IMG/VR virus record: IMGVR_UViG_3300028394_000337
Location: 1 to 22,417 of that record
From: a virus
DNA: 22,417 nt
Reading direction: 5' to 3' (one strand)
The notes under the pieces are model-generated. The model saw nothing but the letters and a program-made list of their open reading frames with translations. It had not been told where the DNA came from and made no database searches. The translations under genes were made by a program, and so were the position numbers. Positions 14,091-20,060 of the stretch are shown one piece after another (within the stretch, counting starts at the first letter, position 1; every line of letters begins with the position of its first letter).

Positions 14091-15024
14091 GTTGTTTCTT
14101 CCTTAGTTCAATTTTAATTCGACTGGTCTCTTTCGATCGCATTATAGTTAGCAAAGTAGCCAAACGTCCCATACAAATTACTGCATCGTTTACATCTTTG
14201 ATTCCGGTTGGCCACTCTGGCATGCTTACACTCCAACCTAGCTCAACAGCACGTTCTACCAATCGCATGCCCGGTACATCTTGATCTGGCACAACAACCA
14301 CTTCTCGTTCAAGGCTTCTTACAAGTCTAGCCTGTGCGTCATTTATGTCTGCATGTAACACAGCCACACCATTGATGCTGAGTGCATCAAATACTCCTTC
14401 TACCAGGATCACTGTCTGCCAGTTATTCCGTTGTAGGTCTGTGCCAAATACATATCCTGGTTGTATATCTTGGATATACTTGGGTGTCCTATCGTCTAAG
14501 AATCTTGTGGTGTGTCCAACTATCTGCCCTTCGTAGGTAAATGGTACGACGATTCCAGGCCGTGTGCCTCGCTTGGACAGGTATGGATAGTCTAACATAA
14601 TACCTCGCTTGGTCAAATATGCTTGGGCTGTGTCTGTTAGTTCTTCAGTGTCGGCTGGTAAATCGCATTCTTCAAATTCTATCTCAGCAGGTCTAACAGC
14701 CTGTTGTCGTTCATTCAGTATGCCTTCGATATTCCTATGTCGTAAACTTTCAAGATTGATACGTTCGATTTCTTCTTGTGGCACATTCAACCAGGTCAAC
14801 AACTTGCGAGCTTTGAATGTAAGTGTGCGACCAAGTACAAAACTGGCAGTGTATTGACAATTGAAACAGTGGAAACTCCAGCCTTGGTCTGTGTTTTTTA
14901 TACCACCACGCTGTCGTCTATCAGCAGATTCACTGTTGTGTACGCAACAAGGGGCATTGAAACTGATCCAACCACCAGAGGTCTGTTTGCGTTTTGCAGG
15001 TAAGAAAGCGATCACATCAATCAT
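14071..15024 (-). CDS. 61: DNA primase, gp61-like (CHC2 zinc ribbon and Toprim)
   Basis: 317 residues, close to T4 gp61 (342). The zinc-binding part is CCVHN...FHCFNCQY (Cys26, His29, Cys53, Cys56). The Toprim domain has VILVEGVFDALS (Glu209) and VVVVPDQDVPG (Asp247, Asp249), the metal-binding residues of primer synthesis. It makes RNA primers and partners the gp41-like helicase. An extended -10 promoter TGCTATAAT ends only 5 bases before the ATG and there is no Shine-Dalgarno, so the mRNA may be leaderless. The last codons (KKQLVKRLR) lie over the 16-bp repeat that forms the start of the inserted SGNH gene. Confidence 0.95.
   Translation of the reverse strand: MIDVIAFLPAKRKQTSGGWISFNAPCCVHNSESADRRQRGGIKNTDQGWSFHCFNCQYTASFVLGRTLTFKARKLLTWLNVPQEEIERINLESLRHRNIEGILNERQQAVRPAEIEFEECDLPADTEELTDTAQAYLTKRGIMLDYPYLSKRGTRPGIVVPFTYEGQIVGHTTRFLDDRTPKYIQDIQPGYVFGTDLQRNNWQTVILVEGVFDALSINGVAVLHADINDAQARLVRSLEREVVVVPDQDVPGMRLVERAVELGWSVSMPEWPTGIKDVNDAVICMGRLATLLTIMRSKETSRIKIELRKKQLVKRLR
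14075..14090. repeat. 16-bp direct repeat, copy at the primase end/SGNH start
   Basis: Identical to 13359-13374. It lies at the 3' end of the primase gene and forms the first five codons of SGNH 2. The two copies bracket the SGNH gene. Confidence 0.97.
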
Positions 15025-15040
15025 GCTTTATTATAGCATG
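15018..15040 (-). promoter_or_regulatory. Extended -10 promoter with palindrome at the primase start
   Basis: Minus-strand TGCTATAAT (-10 at 15035-15030) is followed by five bases and the ATG at 15024. CATGCT (15040-15035) and AGCATG (15027-15022) form an inverted repeat around the -10 box and the start codon. No -35 box is visible, and the extended TGn motif would make up for it. Confidence 0.65.
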
Positions 15041-15051
15041 TTTTTTGGCTT

Positions 15052-16200
15052 TTACCTATAGAAAAGGTCCACTACATAACCAGTACTGATTACCACCATG
15101 GCACCTTGATTATTAGGAGGAACTGGATAATACGGTGTATTGATTCCAGCATTTGGTGCCAACCAATATCCTGAACCACCATTGGTCACTGTGATACTTG
15201 CTATTTCACCTGCACCACCAATCGTGGCAGTGGCTGTTGCGCCAGCACCTTCACCAAGTATGCTGATTTTTGGTGGAGCTAGATAGCCCGATCCAGCATT
15301 TTGTACCTGTATTGATGTGACCACACCGTCTTCGCAGATGGCATAGGCCTGTGCTGGTATACCGTTTCCACCTGGCACAGCAAAGATACTGTTGTTGAAA
15401 CACACACGCACCAAAGGATGCCAACCAACAATGTTGAGGTAAATGGTACCAGTACGATCAAGATAGGTAGTGCTTTCAGTCACATTGAATGGCACGCTTT
15501 CGTAGTCAGCAGCCGCTTGGGCCTTGATCGTGCCTGTGTAACCATCCAAGGTCATCTGTACTGTGGTTATGCCCTGCGTGGGCTTAACGAAACTGCTGTA
15601 AAATTCAGTAAGGGCAAAACTGTTCCAGTAATTGGCGCCGTTGGGATTGCCATTCCAGTAATAGTCTCCGCCAGCATTGCCAAAACTGGTGCCATCAGCT
15701 GATCCCTGGGCACTGAGTTTGGTAGTTGGTATGGTAAGTGGGCGGCTTGGAACATATTGTGGTAACACACTATCCACCACATTAAGCGGTGCACGACTGC
15801 CCGACTGTGCATCAACGAATACCGGTTCTAAAAGATTTCCACTGGCTCTAGTGATACTATAATAAGCAGGTTGGGCCAGTAATTCCAATAACTGACTGGA
15901 TAGTAAAGTAACTTTGGCACGGCCAGTTGCGGCATTAAGGATCACCAAGGGTTCTTCTAACAACACAGTAGTTCCTTCAGTGTTGATTACACGGAATACA
16001 AAACTGCTGCCAGTGATGTTGACGGGTTTTTCATTTTGATTGATAAACTCAAACAACAACACATTGTCGATGCCTTTGTTTATGGTTAGGACTTTTGCGT
16101 ACACGGGATTATACCTGTAAGTGAATGTAGAACCAGCACCGGTATCTATGCTCAGGACCTGGGTTATTTGTTGATATAGATATAGGGTAGTTGAGTACAT
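15052..16200 (-). CDS. Virion structural protein, baseplate/tail-fibre type
   Basis: 382 residues. An N-terminal beta-sandwich-like region (about 25-140; LLFEFINQNEKPVNITGSSF, then VLLEEPLVI) resembles the N-terminal domain of BppU-type baseplate proteins. A Gly/Asn/Tyr-rich middle follows (DYYWNGNPNGANYW). The C-terminus has two copies of the I-x-V-x-N-x-G-S-G-Y module (TSIQVQNAGSGY, ASITVTNGGSGY) around GAGATATAT, common in phage fibres and large virion proteins. It is probably a tail or baseplate component; the receptor, if any, is unknown. The ATG at 16200 lies only a few bases after a late promoter core and lacks a Shine-Dalgarno. Confidence 0.88.
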   Translation of the reverse strand: MYSTTLYLYQQITQVLSIDTGAGSTFTYRYNPVYAKVLTINKGIDNVLLFEFINQNEKPVNITGSSFVFRVINTEGTTVLLEEPLVILNAATGRAKVTLLSSQLLELLAQPAYYSITRASGNLLEPVFVDAQSGSRAPLNVVDSVLPQYVPSRPLTIPTTKLSAQGSADGTSFGNAGGDYYWNGNPNGANYWNSFALTEFYSSFVKPTQGITTVQMTLDGYTGTIKAQAAADYESVPFNVTESTTYLDRTGTIYLNIVGWHPLVRVCFNNSIFAVPGGNGIPAQAYAICEDGVVTSIQVQNAGSGYLAPPKISILGEGAGATATATIGGAGEIASITVTNGGSGYWLAPNAGINTPYYPVPPNNQGAMVVISTGYVVDLFYR

Positions 16201-16297
16201 ACATACTATTTAGCGACAGTGTCATCCGGTGACTCATTCATTTGGGTTGGATTCATTTTTGGTAAATATCTCGTGATCAATTTATTATATAATATTT
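16201..16297. promoter_or_regulatory. Divergent intergenic region with late-promoter-like and -10-like elements
   Basis: This is the only divergent gap in the window. Minus strand: TAAATAGTA at 16212-16204 and CATAAATATTA at 16300-16290, both late-like. Plus strand: TATAAT at 16287-16292, four bases short of abutting the ATG at 16298 (ATATTT lies between in part), and GGTAAATATC at 16261-16270, another late-like core. No clear -35 box for the plus-strand gene and no Shine-Dalgarno on either side. Confidence 0.5.
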
Positions 16298-16675
16298 ATG
16301 GGTAACGATATCTTTACCAAACTCGCTGACAAGTACCCTTTCATCTCCCTCTGCGTCTACGCCACCACAGAATACGTAGGAATCATACAAAATCAAGATG
16401 AAATTGTGACTACAATTTACGATTTTGGTAGCATACTGGATCTTGAAGATAAACGGCGTTTTTTAGAATTGGCAAACATTTGGTGGTGGGAAAGCAACAG
16501 GAGTATACCCATCAACATATTCCTTAAAACAGAATGGGATCAGTTCAGACCCACCTTACGCACTTTTATCAACAAAGATTTAGCTGTACTACATGGGCCT
16601 GTTTGTAGTTTACTTGAAATGGCCCGTAAAAAATCCAAGCGTAAATCGATCACGCTGGTACGACGTCTTGACTGA
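16298..16675 (+). CDS. Only plus-strand gene: small phage protein of unknown function
   Basis: 125 residues. It looks like a real coding sequence: a structured alpha/beta N-terminus (DIFTKLADKYPFISLCVYAT, then EYVGIIQNQDEIVTTIYDF), a Trp-rich middle (FLELANIWWWESNRSIPINI) and a very basic C-terminus (RKKSKRKSITLVRRLD), which suggests nucleic-acid or RNA contact. No family is recognised with certainty. It runs against all other genes, and its last 26 bases overlap the 3' end of the mini-DnaE gene on the other strand, with no terminator between. No ribosome-binding site is visible before the ATG. The opposite direction suggests separate timing of expression. Confidence 0.85.
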   Translation: MGNDIFTKLADKYPFISLCVYATTEYVGIIQNQDEIVTTIYDFGSILDLEDKRRFLELANIWWWESNRSIPINIFLKTEWDQFRPTLRTFINKDLAVLHGPVCSLLEMARKKSKRKSITLVRRLD

Positions 16676-17228
16676 GCAAGTTAATGTGTAATGCTACTAG
16701 TGCCGCATAGCCAATAGCATGGGCTTTTTTAAAAACAAATCCTCGAGAATCATCACCATCCCAAACTGATTCAAATACTTCTGTCCAGGGCTTGTTTTGT
16801 AAGTGAGCTTTGCCAGGACGAATAATACTAATAAATGCAGCCATTCTAGGTATCGAGTCTGGTCTCATAGTGTTTAATAACTCTGTGTAATTGCCCACAT
16901 GCACCAGTTGCTGTGCCCAATCCGTATCCGTCCAAAGACGTTGCCAATCTGGAGATTGATCTAACATGGCTTGATAATGTTCTGGACTCTTGATCAGTTG
17001 ATACACTGTCATGTTTAATAGATCTATTTTAAAGTATCCACGTGTTTCTGCTGTTTCATAATCTATAGCAGCACACTGGTTGATAGGATTGTACGGTATG
17101 TCTGTGACATACACACCCGAGTTGTGTCGGCGTATCTGTCCCTGGTGCACTTGATGTGCTGGTGTGGCCTTGATAAGTTTTAAAACTTGTTCTCTGTCAG
17201 CAAAGTCTAAATCAATATCTGCGCTCAT
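16650..17228 (-). CDS. Miniature DnaE-like protein (DNA polymerase III alpha palm/finger core)
   Basis: 192 residues from the ATG at 17228, which overlaps the preceding stop as TAATG; a TTG two codons earlier is less likely. It aligns in order with the catalytic core of bacterial DNA polymerase III alpha. SADIDLDFADREQVL matches PDFDVDFxxxxRDQVI (Asp4 and Asp6 in the places of E. coli Asp401 and Asp403). RRHNSGVYV matches KHAGGVVI. GYFKIDLLNMTVYQLI matches the segment GLVKFDFLGLRTLTII (Asp69 in place of Asp555). MRPDSIPRMAAFISIIRPGK matches the QPDxFEDMIALVALFRPGP region. FKKAHAIGYAALVALH matches NKSHSAAYALVSYQ. The PHP, thumb and beta-clamp/tau-binding regions of the 1,100-residue enzyme are absent. 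Role unknown: catalytic, accessory or interfering with host replication. Confidence 0.85.
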   Translation of the reverse strand: MSADIDLDFADREQVLKLIKATPAHQVHQGQIRRHNSGVYVTDIPYNPINQCAAIDYETAETRGYFKIDLLNMTVYQLIKSPEHYQAMLDQSPDWQRLWTDTDWAQQLVHVGNYTELLNTMRPDSIPRMAAFISIIRPGKAHLQNKPWTEVFESVWDGDDSRGFVFKKAHAIGYAALVALHINLLSQDVVPA

Positions 17229-17899
17229 TACCAACCGGCCTTTTGTAATATATCTCTAGCATACTCTTGATCTGCTGGATAGTCCCGAAATTTTTTCTGC
17301 CATATGTCCGCATCAATGTAGGGCCATATCATGGCCACCTGTGTGGCATCTAGTTCACCTAGGAATTTTTGACCCGAATCACTGTTGTAGATTACCCAAG
17401 GGCTCACTCGTCCAGTTGTGACAGCATACACCATGCTGTTGGTATTGCCATAACGGAGACAATGTTCAGGTGGATTGCCAGTCTTCTCATTCCAGTCTAG
17501 TCCAAACTCCATGGCACGAGCCAGGGCATCATTGACATTTTCTACTTGTAAATAACCTATTAGATATTCAGTGTATACGGTGTCGCGACACCAATGATCA
17601 ATCTTTTTATTTTGTTTGAGCACCCATTCCACAAATCTTGCTGGATTGACTGCACGAATATCTACACAGTAGCGGCCAAACTTTACAAAGGCACGGTAAT
17701 AGGCGCTTTCACAAAAGTCATCAAATGTTTTGAGACGTGCTGAACCTTGTGTGAGTTCATAGAACTTGAGATAGGCCTGGAATCCCAATCTGACTCCAGC
17801 TTCGTTTTGTTCTTGCCTACGGCGACGTGGCTCGCAACTGTGTACAGCCAGGCTTGCTTCTTTCACAAAGTCTTTTTTACAGTACTGACAAGTGTTCAT
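17228..17899 (-). CDS. Zinc-finger protein of the replication-type operon, unknown function
   Basis: 223 residues. It begins with a compact zinc-finger-like motif, CQYCKKDF...AVHSC (Cys4, Cys7, His20, Cys22), followed by a basic stretch PRRRRQ. The rest is a helical, Trp/Tyr-rich domain (FCESAYYRAFVKFGRYCVDI) ending in a compact alpha/beta part (RVSPWVIYNSDSG, then IWPYIDADIWQKKF). No enzyme motif is recognised. Its ATG overlaps the previous stop by four bases and its stop overlaps the mini-DnaE start by one, so the two are translated together. The zinc finger suggests nucleic-acid or protein binding in replication or transcription. Confidence 0.85.
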   Translation of the reverse strand: MNTCQYCKKDFVKEASLAVHSCEPRRRRQEQNEAGVRLGFQAYLKFYELTQGSARLKTFDDFCESAYYRAFVKFGRYCVDIRAVNPARFVEWVLKQNKKIDHWCRDTVYTEYLIGYLQVENVNDALARAMEFGLDWNEKTGNPPEHCLRYGNTNSMVYAVTTGRVSPWVIYNSDSGQKFLGELDATQVAMIWPYIDADIWQKKFRDYPADQEYARDILQKAGW

Positions 17900-18111
17900 T
17901 CGCCCTGCGGTTGGAAGTGTCTGGTTAGGTTGTTTTGTTCTATATAAGGTTTGATATCTTGTCTGTGCATGACCGAGCCAAACACCGGTGCCAACAAAGC
18001 CATTTCAAATGCCGTGATGTCTGGTTGTGGAGCATAGCGCCATCCGCCAAATACGATTGCTTTGTGTTCGGGAAACTGTGCTACCGGTTTCTTTTTAAAA
18101 AATCCCATCAT
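17896..18111 (-). CDS. Small phage protein, unknown function
   Basis: 71 residues, starting MMGFFKKKP. The first ATG overlaps the previous stop (ATGA); the second ATG is the next codon. The sequence has a short hydrophobic stretch (ITAFEMALLAPVFGSVM) that is too short and irregular for a confident membrane helix. It is kept tightly between two coupled genes with four-base overlaps on both sides, which supports that it is real. Confidence 0.72.
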   Translation of the reverse strand: MMGFFKKKPVAQFPEHKAIVFGGWRYAPQPDITAFEMALLAPVFGSVMHRQDIKPYIEQNNLTRHFQPQGE

Positions 18112-18560
18112 TTTGTTTTCTCCTGTCCTAATTCTCGTAAGTATATATCAATTTCTTTCTTGGTAGTTATCTGCGCCAATAACGCTAGTTCATCATCTTT
18201 TAAATGTGGAAATAAGTCGGCTAACTGTTTGCGCATACTACCTGCACCGGGTTCTTTCTTTTTGGGTGCAATCCAGTTGTGTCTAAAGTTGCCCAGTCCA
18301 GGACTCACTGTGGTGGCCATTAACCACTGTAGTTTTTTATGCTGGGCAGTATTCACAGCAAAGAACTTTTTGTTCAAGCGTTCGTTAGTGGCAATCAAGT
18401 AAAACTCCTGTAGGTCTCGACTGCCCGACACTGAACTGCCGTAGCGTATCATCAGGAATGGACTGAACTTTTTGCGTTCTTCATCAGTGAGCTCATCAAA
18501 GAATAATCGATTCTTTGAATCAAACTGGGCCATTTCATTGCCAATACTAAGTTTGTCCAT
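18108..18560 (-). CDS. Possible clamp-loader small subunit-like protein (gp62-like), tentative
   Basis: 150 residues. The order of features recalls phage clamp-loader small subunits: an N-terminal helix, FSPFLMIRYGSSVSGSRDLQ, then ATNERLNKKFF, KLQWLMATTVSPGLGNFRH, a basic patch APKKKEPG, and a helical C-terminus (FPHLKDDELALLAQ). Compare the pattern of a P-(F/Y)-h-V/M-x-R segment, a short helix with N-E-x-N/L, a Q-W/Y-x-h-h segment and a basic R-x-x-x-W-I stretch in gp62 proteins. The likeness is weak and from memory, so the name is a suggestion. It overlaps the gene before it by 14 bases and the one after by four, within an operon holding a DnaE-like gene. Confidence 0.8.
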   Translation of the reverse strand: MDKLSIGNEMAQFDSKNRLFFDELTDEERKKFSPFLMIRYGSSVSGSRDLQEFYLIATNERLNKKFFAVNTAQHKKLQWLMATTVSPGLGNFRHNWIAPKKKEPGAGSMRKQLADLFPHLKDDELALLAQITTKKEIDIYLRELGQEKTK

Positions 18561-18831
18561 CGTCTTTACTCAAATGATATAGTTCTACTACACGATCCAA
18601 TGCATCTTGTAATGTGATATTGTCTCGAGCTTCTAACCTAATTTTATGCCATAGCTGATCATCTCTTAGCGCATTCAGCATTTCTTGGCGTTCATGTCTG
18701 CCGGGATTGTTAGGATCAAAATCCCAACCTATTTCTTTTCTTGTGCCGGGATCTGCACCAAACTCTCTAGCATACACAGTATCGCCATTGCGTTCGTATA
18801 TGTATTTTACTCCAGGTGTAAGTGTACCCAT
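18547..18831 (-). CDS. Small conserved-looking phage protein, unknown function
   Basis: 94 residues. TLTPGVKYIYERNGDTVYARE near the start and ALDRVVELYHLSKDD near the end resemble small hypothetical proteins in T4-like phages (recollection only). The protein is hydrophilic and acidic, with no cysteine, signal peptide or membrane segment. Its ATG follows the previous stop after one base, and its 3' end overlaps the next gene by 14 bases, so it is an integral part of the operon that starts at 19333. Confidence 0.82.
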   Translation of the reverse strand: MGTLTPGVKYIYERNGDTVYAREFGADPGTRKEIGWDFDPNNPGRHERQEMLNALRDDQLWHKIRLEARDNITLQDALDRVVELYHLSKDDGQT

Positions 18832-18832
18832 G

Positions 18833-19333
18833 TTACCAAGCCTTGTTATAATCTACAATTTCACAGTTACGACTGATGTCTTTGACAAAGTACACACAGT
18901 CGGGTCTGTCACCTTCACTAACTGGCACACACAACATCTGTCCGTTTTTTAGTTTAGGAGCATACCAGGCCATCTCTTGATACACATCCACAATTTCAAT
19001 ATCCAAAAAGCTGGGACGGAAACTGGTAAGTGGATTGAACTGGAATGCCTTGAATCCTCTATCATTGATGGCAGTAAGTGGTAACACTTCCAGGTCACCC
19101 AGGTCAGGTTCTCCAATCAGGATCTGCCAATCCACAGGCATGCGTATTCTATTGTCGCCAATTCTTAATACCAGGGCAGGAGCATTGAAGCTTTCTAAAA
19201 AGATTAGCGGAATGTAATGATAATCTGGATCTTGTGGATTTGAATTGTCCAGAATGGCAAATCTCATATCATCCACTTCTTCAGGAAGATGATCAAGATC
19301 GAATGCTGTGTTGTCTAAGGTTAGTATTTGCAT
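18833..19333 (-). CDS. First gene of the replication-type operon, unknown function
   Basis: 166 residues, mostly beta-rich and acidic (ALVLRIGDNRIRMPVDWQIL, then GEPDLGDLEVLPLTAINDRG). No motif I can name. PVDWQILIGEPDLGDLEVLP and FNPLTSFRPSFLDIEIVDVY are distinctive and should find homologues easily. The promoter's -10 box TAATAT lies six bases before the ATG, and no Shine-Dalgarno is present, so translation probably starts on a leaderless or nearly leaderless mRNA. It leads five coupled genes that end with the mini-DnaE. Confidence 0.85.
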   Translation of the reverse strand: MQILTLDNTAFDLDHLPEEVDDMRFAILDNSNPQDPDYHYIPLIFLESFNAPALVLRIGDNRIRMPVDWQILIGEPDLGDLEVLPLTAINDRGFKAFQFNPLTSFRPSFLDIEIVDVYQEMAWYAPKLKNGQMLCVPVSEGDRPDCVYFVKDISRNCEIVDYNKAW

Positions 19334-19339
19334 AGTTGT

Positions 19340-19368
19340 ATATTACAGTAATTAAAGGTAAAAGTCAA
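19340..19368 (-). promoter_or_regulatory. Sigma70-type promoter of the operon 19333-16650
   Basis: Minus-strand TTGACT (19368-19363), 17-base spacer, TAATAT (19345-19340), then six bases to the ATG. The -35 box overlaps the stop codon of the SGNH 3 gene. Confidence 0.7.
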
Positions 19369-20060
19369 GCCCATTTAGCAGTTTGTTGAACAAGCAGATC
19401 AAAAAATTTCTTGTGTGCAGTGGGTGGGTTATGATTGATGATTCTGGTTCCAACGCCATCGGGCATGTCCCAAGGTTGTGTGCCTTGCCAGACTGGGAAT
19501 CCCGACCAATCAAAATAGAACAACGGGCCTGGAATAAACAAATACGGAATACCAGCACGATCAAGTTCGCGTAGTCCGTCTCGAATGATATAATAGTTGC
19601 GTCGATCTTCTATGTCAAAGTTGTGTACATCACGCAGGTATTGTTTCACAGTGTCTTTTGTTGTGCTATCTAAATCGGTATAGCTGTGCTCGATCACGTT
19701 GTTGAGTGTGTCACTTATGATGCAGGCCTGTGCGGCATTGACCCATTGTTCACTAGCGGCATGATAATTTCTGTAGTGGATTAGATCCAATCTGATGGGC
19801 AAGTTTTGACTGTAGGCCTTGCCCGCGACGTCGATACGGTCACTACTGGTTGCACCCACTATGACATAATCAGCATGATCCTGTATGGCACGTTCTATCT
19901 GTAGATGTATGCAGAAGTTGGTGGCTCCAGGTCTGGCTAGACTCACATGTTGCCATCCGCGATGGTCGGCATACTGATCCAGGAAACTGGGTTGGTCAGG
20001 CCAGCGAGTGTCTGTACTCATGAAACTGCACCCTAGCGAGTACACCGTTGTCATTTCCAT
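19365..20060 (-). CDS. SGNH/GDSL hydrolase-like protein 3
   Basis: 231 residues. Block I is VYSLGCSFMSTDTRWPD, with Ser in a GCS context as in many phage members of the family. Block II is SLARPGATNFCIH. A block-III-like VGATSSDRIDV follows. The C-terminus has DMPDGVG followed by INHNPPTAHKKFF with a candidate catalytic His. The DMP(E/D)G motif is shared with SGNH 2. The usual Asp three residues before the His is not seen. The start is ATG at 20060, overlapping the uvsW stop by 10 bases; a second ATG at 20054 makes an ATGA overlap and is equally possible. Composition looks like that of its neighbours, unlike the two other SGNH genes. Substrate unknown. Confidence 0.82.
   Translation of the reverse strand: MEMTTVYSLGCSFMSTDTRWPDQPSFLDQYADHRGWQHVSLARPGATNFCIHLQIERAIQDHADYVIVGATSSDRIDVAGKAYSQNLPIRLDLIHYRNYHAASEQWVNAAQACIISDTLNNVIEHSYTDLDSTTKDTVKQYLRDVHNFDIEDRRNYYIIRDGLRELDRAGIPYLFIPGPLFYFDWSGFPVWQGTQPWDMPDGVGTRIINHNPPTAHKKFFDLLVQQTAKWA

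Noticed and set aside
16206-16256. 16-codon minus-strand open frame in the divergent gap
   Set aside because: No ribosome-binding site and too short; its end coincides with a late promoter core.
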